Positions 1 through 5,139 of a stretch of 5,407 nt of DNA are shown here, piece by piece. The stretch lies in NCBI GenBank assembly GCA_029942065.1, contig JAPYTY010000161.1:1-5407 (forward strand), written 5' to 3'. Source of the DNA: Acidobacteriota bacterium (GTDB lineage Bacteria; Acidobacteriota; UBA6911; RPQK01; JADFOI01). Position 1 is the first letter of the stretch; the number at the start of each line of letters is the position of its first letter. The notes under the pieces were generated by a model. It searched no databases. It was not told the origin of the DNA and saw only the letters and a list, made by a program, of their open reading frames with translations. Position numbers and translations under genes: made by a program.

Positions 1-1166
1 CCCAGACGAGGAAGGTAGGCACTGACGGTGAGAATGCGCAGGGGAAATCCATTGGCTCCTGCCCGGCCGGGATGAAAGTGATTCAGATAGGCGAGTGGTT
101 GGCGAATCCACTGGAATAGATCACGCTCGGTCACCTGCCTTGGCACTGCCCGGATGCGTTCGGAAAGGATACGGGGCAATCTCTTCAAGCAATGCCCGTA
201 AGTGGCAATGGACAGCTTTTTTGTCAAATGCAAGGGGAGCAACAGAAGATGACTTACCAACCTGCTCGTTTGATAGTTCTTCCAGACATACCACAGTTTT
301 CGCTCCTCCATGAGTCTTTCTAGCTGCAAGGGACTGAAGCGAGTTGAAGTGCTGCTGCGATGCTTGTGCAGCACCCGGCTCTTGGCGGCCATGAGCACTT
401 TCCAGCCACGACGCCAGGCGCGATAGCTGAGATCCGTGTCCTCGAAATAACAGGGACTGAAAAGGGAAGAAAACCCTCCCAGTTCCAGAAATCGGTCACG
501 GTGGAATGCGGAAGATCCTCCTCCGGCCCACAGCACGGGTAGATACTCGCGTATGTTGTGGGCACTTCGAACAGGTGCGTGGGAGAAGTGAGGATAACCC
601 CATTTGAAGCAAATTTGAGTGTTGCCGGTTTCCTGACGGTGCTTTTCTTCGGGGAAGAATATCTGGCTCGAAACGGCAAACACCTGAGTATCGGCAAACG
701 CATTCAGGAGCGGGGGAAGAAAATCTTCCGAGACAATCATGTCGTTGTTGAGAAGGACCACAACATCGTGTTCGGCCGCCTCAACACCCCGGTTGTTCCC
801 TTCCCCGAAGCCCACGTTTTCCTTCAAGACGACGATTTCAATTCTGGGATGATTGCTCCGCAGCCAGTCGACGCTGTCGTCGTGACTGCCGTTGTCAACG
901 ACGATGATCTGGTGTTTTTTTTCTGAAAAGCGGACAGCTCTTGCCAGAGCGGGTACGCTCTCCTCCAGCAAATGTCGGCCATTCCAGTTCAAAATGACAA
1001 TGGAGCACAGTTGGTGAGAGGTATCTCTGTTCGGCTCTGAAACATCCGTGGGAGGCGCAGACCGCCGGCGAAAAACTTTCAGAAAATCGCAAAGGAAAAA
1101 TAGAAATAAAAGAAGAGACTGAGCCGGAAGAAATGCGAGCCAGAGGATGACGCGAATCACCAGCAT
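1..1166 (-). CDS. GT2 glycosyltransferase, membrane-anchored, 3' end cut by window; probable start of a second GT4 domain
   Basis: The 388 visible codons are uninterrupted and no stop is reached at the left edge. Residues about 3-32 are strongly hydrophobic and probably form a membrane anchor, followed by a polar linker. The GT-A fold of family GT2 runs from about 54 to 300: IVILNWNG (56-63), DNGS (91-94), the metal/nucleotide-sugar motif LLNND (138-142, in place of DXD), and the acceptor-side FEDTDLSYRAWRRGW (241-255), which supplies the likely catalytic ED pair. This is the pattern of WbbL-like rhamnosyltransferases, so transfer of an activated sugar to a lipid-linked glycan at the inner membrane is likely; the sugar is unknown. 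After a GT2-sized region the frame continues through a linker to PLRILTVSAYLPRL (375-388), which resembles the first beta strand of a GT4/GT-B enzyme, so a bifunctional protein is suspected. The ATG at 1166 was chosen because the hydrophobic segment starts there; there is no Shine-Dalgarno. Family call sure, fusion inferred. Confidence 0.9.
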   Translation of the reverse strand, partial: MLVIRVILWLAFLPAQSLLLFLFFLCDFLKVFRRRSAPPTDVSEPNRDTSHQLCSIVILNWNGRHLLEESVPALARAVRFSEKKHQIIVVDNGSHDDSVDWLRSNHPRIEIVVLKENVGFGEGNNRGVEAAEHDVVVLLNNDMIVSEDFLPPLLNAFADTQVFAVSSQIFFPEEKHRQETGNTQICFKWGYPHFSHAPVRSAHNIREYLPVLWAGGGSSAFHRDRFLELGGFSSLFSPCYFEDTDLSYRAWRRGWKVLMAAKSRVLHKHRSSTSTRFSPLQLERLMEERKLWYVWKNYQTSRLVSHLLLLPLHLTKKLSIATYGHCLKRLPRILSERIRAVPRQVTERDLFQWIRQPLAYLNHFHPGRAGANGFPLRILTVSAYLPRL

Positions 1167-1199
1167 GCCAGTATTATACGCGACCCCGCGAGCAGTGAA
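1167..1199 (-). promoter_or_regulatory. candidate sigma70-type promoter for the GT2 gene, placed for a leaderless mRNA
   Basis: On the minus strand a perfect TATAAT occupies 1178-1173, followed by ACTGGC and then the ATG at 1166. The expected start of transcription therefore falls on or next to the A of the start codon. A weak -35 (TTCACT, 4/6 match, 1199-1194) lies 15 nt upstream, shorter than the ideal 17. No ribosome-binding site precedes the ATG, which fits a leaderless message. The -10 match is seen directly; promoter activity is inferred. Confidence 0.5.
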
Positions 1200-1210
1200 C
1201 TCCCAAGCCG

Positions 1211-1247
1211 TGGAATTCAGTCTTGCCGGTCAAGAACCGGAATTCCA
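1211..1247. repeat. 37-bp interrupted palindrome in the divergent intergenic region (possible operator)
   Basis: The outer arms TGGAATTC (1211-1218) and GAATTCCA (1240-1247) are perfectly complementary. Nested inside, TCTTG (1221-1225) pairs with CAAGA (1231-1235) around the loop CCGGT. An alternative pairing exists between CCGGT (1226-1230) and ACCGG (1236-1240). The site lies between two divergent genes, just upstream of the putative -35 of the GT2 gene. It could be a regulator-binding site for either or both genes, or a cruciform. It cannot be a terminator for a flanking gene because both genes point away from it. Confidence 0.6.
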
Positions 1248-1422
1248 GTTATCGGCTGTCCCCAATTGGAAAGGGAAACGTCCAGTGAAATTAACCTGTA
1301 GTTTAAATTATGGAAAACAACCGTTAAGCTAGCTGGGGAAAATTCAGGGCATCTTTTTCGATTTCGGATCTACAAATGATAACGGTCTTTTAAGAAAGAA
1401 GGATAGCTCCAAAACACCACCC

Positions 1423-2559
1423 ATGCTGGAATGGACGGGAGAGCGTTTCCTCCCCTGGGTTGAGGACGCGACGATCGCCTATGAACATTTGCATCGCTAC
1501 GCTTTCGCCTCCCAGTTTGTAGAAGGAAAGAGGGTACTCGATCTGGCTACCGGCGAAGGCTATGGGGCCAGCCTGCTCGCCCGAAGGGCGACTTCCGTCA
1601 TGGGAATTGATCTGGACGAGGACACCATTCGGCATGCCAGCGACAAATATGACCAGGCCAACCTGCACTTCATGGTGGGAGCCCTCACCCACGTCCCTCT
1701 GCCGGCATCCCGAGGCTTTGATGTCATTGTCTGTTTCGAAGCGATCGAGCATATCGAGGAGCATGAACCGCTTCTGGAGGAGCTCAAGCGGGTTTTGGTC
1801 AACGACGGACTCCTCATCCTTTCCACTCCAAACAAGGTTGTTTATACCGACGAAACGGGTTTCGAAAATCCGTTTCACGTCAAGGAACTGGACTTCGAGA
1901 GCTTCAGCCAGTTGTTGGATCGGAACTTCAAAAACACCTGGCTTCTGGGACAACACCTCTATACCAACTCCAACATCTGGCCCGTTCCAGCCGAGCCCAT
2001 CAAAGCGGAGAGAAACATTTCCGAATTTCTCATCGACAAGACTTCAGAGTTCACTCTGGCTGAAACCGATCGACGCACTCCTCGTTATTTAATTGCCCTG
2101 GCCACAGACGGGTCTACTGATTTCAACCCCAGGGAAAGCGTCCTGGTGGATGTGTCCGACCAGTTCACCCAACAAACCAATAAGGAAGCAAAACGGACTG
2201 ATCTGTTACACGAAAAAGCCCTGGCCGATCTGAGAGACCAGCTCGATGCATCCCAGAAATTCGTTCGCTCTCAGGAGGAGGCTCTGGCGTCCAGGGCGGA
2301 TCAGGTCCGTTCTCAGGAGAAAGAACTGGCGACCCGGGCAGATCACGCCCTCCAACTGGGCCAACAGATCGATCAGTTATGCTTGGAGAGGGACCGGCTC
2401 ACCAAGGACCTGAACCGCACCAGAGAAGAACTGGAAATCATCAAAGATGGGCTGGGATGGAAGGTACTCAGTCGGGTCCGTGCTCTCAAAGAGACGCTCT
2501 TACCGGCGGACAGCCGACGCAGAAGGATCTATGATCACCGGCTTCGGAGACGGGACTAG
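1423..2559 (+). CDS. class I SAM-dependent methyltransferase with C-terminal coiled coil (possible glycan chain-capping/ruler protein)
   Basis: This 378-residue protein has a Rossmann methyltransferase domain at about 1-200: motif I VLDLATGEGYGA (38-49, SAM loop), the acidic GIDLDED (61-67, ribose contact), FDVIVCFEAIEHI (99-111, motif IV with the EHI seen in small-molecule and sugar methyltransferases) and LSTPN (133-137). Residues about 250-345 are charged, heptad-like and proline-free, which indicates a coiled coil; within them VRSQEEALASRADQ (281-294) is repeated as VRSQEKELATRADH (295-308). The last 35 residues (WKVLSRVRALKETLL, then RRRR and RLRRR) are amphipathic and basic, possibly a membrane contact. 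This order resembles WbdD of E. coli O8/O9a, which caps the O-antigen end and sets its length, but no kinase domain is present. The substrate is inferred from the neighbouring wzm/wzt and glycosyltransferase genes. The ATG at 1423 fits the domain start; the nearest purine-rich motif (GAAGGA) is about 20 nt upstream, too far to be convincing. It is transcribed convergently to wzt, hence from its own promoter, which I could not identify. Confidence 0.9.
   Translation: MLEWTGERFLPWVEDATIAYEHLHRYAFASQFVEGKRVLDLATGEGYGASLLARRATSVMGIDLDEDTIRHASDKYDQANLHFMVGALTHVPLPASRGFDVIVCFEAIEHIEEHEPLLEELKRVLVNDGLLILSTPNKVVYTDETGFENPFHVKELDFESFSQLLDRNFKNTWLLGQHLYTNSNIWPVPAEPIKAERNISEFLIDKTSEFTLAETDRRTPRYLIALATDGSTDFNPRESVLVDVSDQFTQQTNKEAKRTDLLHEKALADLRDQLDASQKFVRSQEEALASRADQVRSQEKELATRADHALQLGQQIDQLCLERDRLTKDLNRTREELEIIKDGLGWKVLSRVRALKETLLPADSRRRRIYDHRLRRRD
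2263..2346 (+). repeat. tandem 42-bp duplication inside the coiled-coil region
   Basis: Bases 2263-2304 and 2305-2346 are adjacent, in frame and 32/42 identical. They encode VRSQEEALASRADQ and VRSQEKELATRADH. Fourteen residues is two heptads, so the duplication lengthens the coiled coil without changing its register. A third, weaker unit may precede it (LRDQLDASQK). Confidence 0.75.
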
Positions 2560-2575
2560 GCCGGACGCTACCGGC

Positions 2576-2617
2576 CGCTGGTCTTCGACCCGCGCGTTTC
2601 ACGTTCCATGTTTCACG
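2576..2617 (+). repeat. dispersed 42-bp hairpin repeat, copy 1 (after the methyltransferase stop)
   Basis: The repeat begins 16 nt after the methyltransferase stop codon and matches the minus-strand copy at 5134-5093 at 34 of 42 positions without gaps. Its first 19 bases fold: GGTC (2580-2583) pairs with GACC (2587-2590) around TTC, and CGC (2576-2578) pairs with GCG (2592-2594), with one T/C mismatch between. The second half carries GTTTCACGTTCCATG-type sequence. Its position and hairpin suggest a 3'-end element (terminator or mRNA stabiliser), but there is no U-tract. Confidence 0.7.
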
Positions 2618-2633
2618 ATTCCGGAGTGTGGGA

Positions 2634-2649
2634 GGCGCCTCAGTGCGCC
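2634..2649. repeat. short hairpin, GGCGC/GCGCC
   Basis: GGCGC (2634-2638) and GCGCC (2645-2649) form a 5-bp perfect stem with a 6-nt loop. It is one of a chain of GC-rich hairpins in the convergent gap. It is followed 11 nt later by the hairpin at 2661-2675, and the two look like parts of one repeat module. Confidence 0.5.
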
Positions 2650-2660
2650 GAATCCGGAAG

Positions 2661-2675
2661 CCGCTCACAGAGCGG
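2661..2675. repeat. short hairpin, CCGCTC/GAGCGG
   Basis: CCGCTC (2661-2666) pairs perfectly with GAGCGG (2670-2675) around ACA. It is probably the second half of the module starting at 2634. No coding sequence overlaps it, and there is no T-run on either side, so a classical intrinsic terminator is not supported. Confidence 0.5.
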
Positions 2676-2715
2676 CCACTACAAAGGCTGTTGCTGTGGA
2701 CGCACCCTTTCGGCC

Positions 2716-2732
2716 TCGCTGCGAAGCAGCGA
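2716..2732. terminator. strong hairpin, possible bidirectional terminator between convergent genes
   Basis: TCGCTGC (2716-2722) and GCAGCGA (2726-2732) form a perfect 7-bp stem with the tight loop GAA. It lies about 33 nt beyond the wzt stop and downstream of the methyltransferase gene, where a terminator serving both would be expected. Neither side has a U-tract, so termination is an inference; it may simply be another repeat hairpin. Confidence 0.35.
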
Positions 2733-2745
2733 CAGGAGTCTGGGT

Positions 2746-2762
2746 CAGGGCGTCCCGCCCTG
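2746..2762. terminator. strong hairpin immediately after the wzt stop
   Basis: CAGGGCG (2746-2752) pairs perfectly with CGCCCTG (2756-2762) around TCC, and it is flanked by direct repeats TGGGTCA (2741-2747 and 2761-2767). It starts 2 nt after the wzt stop codon on the minus strand. No T-run follows, so the terminator role is only suggested by position. Confidence 0.35.
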
Positions 2763-2764
2763 GG

Positions 2765-4135
2765 TCAGTCTTCTTGGTGTCTTGGTGTCTTTGTGGTGAA
2801 TGTCTTCTCTGTGTCTTGGTGGTGAATCTCGCCCTGGGGAACCGTGGTCGCTCGAACCCGCATCGGAACCCGTAACTGGCCGTAGGTGGTACCGCTCTCG
2901 ACAATCTCCAGGGCCAAAGCATTGTCCAGCCACTCGCACATGTCATATTGATCCAAACTGCCATCGGCCACGGCCGGTGAGAAATAGTAAAATCCCGCCT
3001 TCAACAACGGAAAATCCATGGTGAAATCCACTGAAATCCGATCCCCGGCCCGGGCAGCCGCCAGGGGCATTCCCTCGAACAGGGCATTGGTTCCCGTGAC
3101 GTCTTCCCCCAGTCGGTTGCGCAGCATGAATCCAACATTGGGACTGGCGACGGGCTCTAGAAACTCGATCGAAATACGGATACAGACCAGATCGCCCTGC
3201 ACGGCACTGGCCAGGGAGTGTCCTTCCCTGCTGAAAGCGCCGATACCGCAGATCTTCGCTTTCCCATTCCCGTATTGATGGTCGATATTGGGGATTTCCG
3301 ACAGAAAATCAGGAATTCTATTCAGCGCCTCTGGAGAAACACCCAGGTCCGAGGAACTTTCCAGAGCCTGCCCCACGGTTTCCGTCTCCATGACTTCTCT
3401 GCTTCCCTTGCTCACCATGGCCGCCAGGTATTTCGGAACCACGTCGTCCGTCGGCCCGTCCATCCGGGCCTCGCCATGGTCCATCCAGATGGTGCGATCT
3501 GCCAGGCTGCGGACCGCTGCCAGGTCGTGAGAGACAAACAGGATGGTCACCCCCTCCCTCTTGAGCTGCTGAATTCTCCGGATACAGCGCTGCTGAAAGT
3601 AAATATCCCCGACTGACAGGGCCTCATCAACGATGAGAATGTCCGGATCCAGATGGATGGCCACGGCAAATGCCAACCGAACAAACATTCCGGTCGAATA
3701 GGTCCTGAGCGGAAGATCCACAAATTCTCCAATTTCCGCGAATTTCTCAATCGATGGGATACGCTCCCGCGTCTGTGAATCGCTGAAACCAAGAATGGAG
3801 GCATTGAGAAAAATATTCTCCCGGCCGGTGAATTCCAGGTTGAATCCCGACCCAAGCTCCAGCAGAGCTGAAATACGTCCGTTGACCTCGAGGCTCCCCT
3901 CGGTGGGGCGAATGACCCCTGCAATGATGCTGAGCAAGGTACTCTTACCCGAACCGTTTTCTCCGATAATCCCCAGACAACACCCGCGTTCCAACTCAAA
4001 GCTGACGTCTCTGACTGCCCAGAAGGGAGAATGGTAGGTTTTTCCTGTGAAAGAGAGCAACTCCTTCAAATGGTCCGATGGACTTCCGTAGACACGATAG
4101 CACTTGGAGATCTGTTCGGCTGAGACGAGTGACAT
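2765..4135 (-). CDS. wzt: Wzt-type ABC transporter ATPase with C-terminal glycan-recognition domain
   Basis: The 456 residues form two domains. The nucleotide-binding domain (about 1-245) has Walker A GENGSGKST (58-66), the YSTGM signature typical of polysaccharide exporters (146-150), Walker B DILIVDEA (165-172) and the switch histidine H203 in VSHD. It powers export of lipid-linked polysaccharide through Wzm at the inner membrane. Residues about 285-425 have the alternating beta pattern of the Wzt C-terminal (immunoglobulin-like) domain, which in E. coli O8/O9a binds the finished, capped glycan. A domain of this kind implies substrate-selective export, in line with a chain-modifying methyltransferase next door. 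The ATG at 4135 directly follows the wzm stop (TAAATG), with no separate ribosome site, so translational coupling is likely. Oddity: residues 437-456 (IHHQDTEKTFTTKTPRHQED) are translated from a dispersed intergenic repeat, so the ancestral stop probably lay near 2830. Confidence 0.95.
   Translation of the reverse strand: MSLVSAEQISKCYRVYGSPSDHLKELLSFTGKTYHSPFWAVRDVSFELERGCCLGIIGENGSGKSTLLSIIAGVIRPTEGSLEVNGRISALLELGSGFNLEFTGRENIFLNASILGFSDSQTRERIPSIEKFAEIGEFVDLPLRTYSTGMFVRLAFAVAIHLDPDILIVDEALSVGDIYFQQRCIRRIQQLKREGVTILFVSHDLAAVRSLADRTIWMDHGEARMDGPTDDVVPKYLAAMVSKGSREVMETETVGQALESSSDLGVSPEALNRIPDFLSEIPNIDHQYGNGKAKICGIGAFSREGHSLASAVQGDLVCIRISIEFLEPVASPNVGFMLRNRLGEDVTGTNALFEGMPLAAARAGDRISVDFTMDFPLLKAGFYYFSPAVADGSLDQYDMCEWLDNALALEIVESGTTYGQLRVPMRVRATTVPQGEIHHQDTEKTFTTKTPRHQED
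2768..2829 (-). repeat. 'accaccaagacac' class dispersed repeat, imperfect tandem units
   Basis: On the plus strand the units 2781-2801 and 2807-2827 match at 18 of 21 positions, with a 26-bp period; shorter CTTGGTGT units start at 2773 and 2781. Read on the minus strand this is the ACCACCAAGACACAGAG / ACCACAAAGACACC type of intergenic repeat. I recall it from many environmental bacterial genomes, where it yields peptides of the HHKDTKTPR kind when translated. Here it is translated as the last 20 residues of Wzt. Confidence 0.75.
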
Positions 4136-4942
4136 TTAAAGAACGTCTGCAAAACCGGGTTTGGACAGCCTGAACAACAGGGCACCCACCAGAAAAGCTG
4201 CCAGGGTCCATCCACCTAGAACCAATAATTGCTCCGGTCCGGGTTGGCTGAGCTGTAAAAACGCGGTCCGGTAGCCGGAAACCAAAGTCGCCATCGGATT
4301 CACTGCGATGAGTGTCTGGAAGGAATCGGGAACCATCTCGGCTGGATAAAATACGGGCGTAAACCAGAACCAGAAAACCATCAGAACATTGAGCACCTGC
4401 GTGGTGTCTCTGAAAAAAACATTCAAGCTGGAAACCAGCCAACCCAGTCCCTGGGCAAAAATGATCAGGATCGGAAGGTACAGCAACACCCACAGAATCG
4501 ACCAATGGATCGAATGAAAAAGCAGTAGGGCAACCAGGAGAATGGTCAAACCGATCAAATGGTGTACCAGGTTGGACAGGGTTATGGCAATGGGCAGGAT
4601 TTCAGCTGGAATGACCGTCTTGGTGATAAGGGCTGAATTGTCCGTGATAGCGCCACAACTCCTGACAACGGTATCCTGGAACATGAACCAGGGCAGGATT
4701 CCACAGAAAAGATAAAGGGGAAAGTTCTCGGTTCCCACCCGAGGATCCAGTCGTAAGCGAAGAACGACGCTGAACACAAAGGTGTAGCACACCAGCAGAA
4801 CGACGGGATGGACAAAGGACCAGATAAAGCCGCCCACGGACCCGACATAACGCTGTTTTAGATCCCTGAGGATGAGGTTCTTCAACAGATTTCGGTTAGC
4901 GGTCAAATTCCGCAAGAAAGACCCAATCCAGGTTATTCCCAT
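4136..4942 (-). CDS. wzm: Wzm-type ABC-2 polysaccharide export permease
   Basis: The 268-residue membrane protein forms the channel that moves lipid-linked polysaccharide across the inner membrane, powered by the adjacent Wzt. It shows the amphipathic N-terminal motif NLILRDLKQRYVGSVGGFIW (22-41), about six hydrophobic segments (roughly 38-60, 76-97, 113-140, 146-170, 185-200, 240-257), SLNVFFRDTTQVL (172-184), TPVFYP (195-200), NPM (215-217) and the usual C-terminal SKPGFADVL. Its length is normal for the family. I chose the ATG at 4942 because AGGAAGGA lies 9 nt upstream and homologues begin just before the LRDLKQRY motif. The frame stays open to an ATG at 5143, but that extension would translate repeats and overlap the preceding gene's stop codon. 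An ATG at 4984 is a less likely alternative. It abuts wzt with no spacer, so the two form one operon. Confidence 0.95.
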   Translation of the reverse strand: MGITWIGSFLRNLTANRNLLKNLILRDLKQRYVGSVGGFIWSFVHPVVLLVCYTFVFSVVLRLRLDPRVGTENFPLYLFCGILPWFMFQDTVVRSCGAITDNSALITKTVIPAEILPIAITLSNLVHHLIGLTILLVALLLFHSIHWSILWVLLYLPILIIFAQGLGWLVSSLNVFFRDTTQVLNVLMVFWFWFTPVFYPAEMVPDSFQTLIAVNPMATLVSGYRTAFLQLSQPGPEQLLVLGGWTLAAFLVGALLFRLSKPGFADVL

Positions 4943-4951
4943 AAGAGCGTA

Positions 4952-4959
4952 TCCTTCCT
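4952..4959 (-). promoter_or_regulatory. ribosome-binding site deciding the wzm start
   Basis: On the minus strand AGGAAGGA is followed by a 9-nt spacer and the ATG at 4942. It is a clear Shine-Dalgarno match, and it argues against the longer open frame that starts at 5143. Confidence 0.8.
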
Positions 4960-5001
4960 CACCGCAGCCCAGATGATGCCTCATCCAGTTCGGGTTCCAA
5001 C

Positions 5002-5030
5002 AATGTAAGAGATTCTCGTCCGGGGTGCAA
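5002..5030 (-). promoter_or_regulatory. weak candidate promoter for wzm-wzt
   Basis: Minus strand: TTGCAC (5030-5025), a 17-nt spacer and TACATT (5007-5002). The hexamers match the sigma70 consensus at 3/6 and 4/6 positions, so support comes mainly from the ideal spacing and the position about 60 nt upstream of the start codon. No better candidate was seen between the preceding gene and wzm. Confidence 0.25.
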
Positions 5031-5032
5031 TG

Positions 5033-5058
5033 GTGGGTCAGCGTCACCGCTGACCCGC
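5033..5058. repeat. perfect 9-bp hairpin, GGGTCAGCG/CGCTGACCC
   Basis: GGGTCAGCG (5035-5043) pairs perfectly with CGCTGACCC (5048-5056) around TCAC, and can be extended outward by a G-T wobble and a G-C pair. It lies just upstream of the putative wzm promoter and downstream of the preceding gene. No T-run accompanies it. It could be a terminator for the upstream gene or a dispersed repeat. Confidence 0.6.
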
Positions 5059-5061
5059 TGA

Positions 5062-5074
5062 CAACTGACAGTTG
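5062..5074. repeat. CAACTGACAGTTG palindrome
   Basis: CAACTG (5062-5067) and CAGTTG (5069-5074) are inverted about a single A. The setting, TGACAACTGACAGTTGACA, also consists of degenerate TGACAACTGACA direct units. I recall this as another class of intergenic repeat in environmental genomes; it belongs to the same mosaic as its neighbours. Confidence 0.5.
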
Positions 5075-5092
5075 ACAGGGAGCAGAAGAAAA

Positions 5093-5134
5093 CGTGAACC
5101 GTGGAACCTGGAACTCGCTGGTTGGAGACCAGCG
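5093..5134 (-). repeat. dispersed 42-bp hairpin repeat, copy 2 (after the SnoaL-like stop)
   Basis: This is the minus-strand copy of the repeat at 2576-2617, 34/42 identical and ungapped. It begins 5 nt after the stop of the SnoaL-like gene. Its hairpin is perfect: ACCAGCGA (5128-5135) pairs with TCGCTGGT (5115-5122) around a 5-nt loop. The distal half reads GTTCCAGGTTCCACGG on the minus strand. Both copies keep the same order relative to the gene upstream: stop, hairpin, GTTCCA tail. Confidence 0.75.
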
Positions 5135-5139
5135 ACAAC

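Noticed and set aside
320..926. Open frames on both strands inside the left 1.1 kb
   Set aside because: All overlap the continuous GT2 frame, which contains the full set of glycosyltransferase motifs.
1248..1422. Promoter for the methyltransferase gene
   Set aside because: Several AT-rich hexamers (TTAAAT at 1303, GATAAC at 1378) were examined, but none had a convincing -35 at a suitable distance, so no promoter is called.
1390..1956. A 188-residue open frame antisense to the methyltransferase
   Set aside because: It is the mirror of a strongly supported gene, has no recognisable domain and no ribosome site, and reads like antisense of codon-biased coding sequence.
2768..2829. Possible CRISPR or minisatellite array
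   Set aside because: Only two or three imperfect units of about 21-26 bp are present, without unique spacers, so it is a dispersed repeat fragment rather than a CRISPR.
2447..2875. Open frames covering the convergent gap on both strands
   Set aside because: They consist mostly of translated repeats and hairpins, with no domain signal and no start signal.
3996..4505. A 169-residue minus-strand frame spanning the wzm/wzt junction
   Set aside because: It is out of frame with both genes, which show complete family motifs; it is an alternative-frame artefact.
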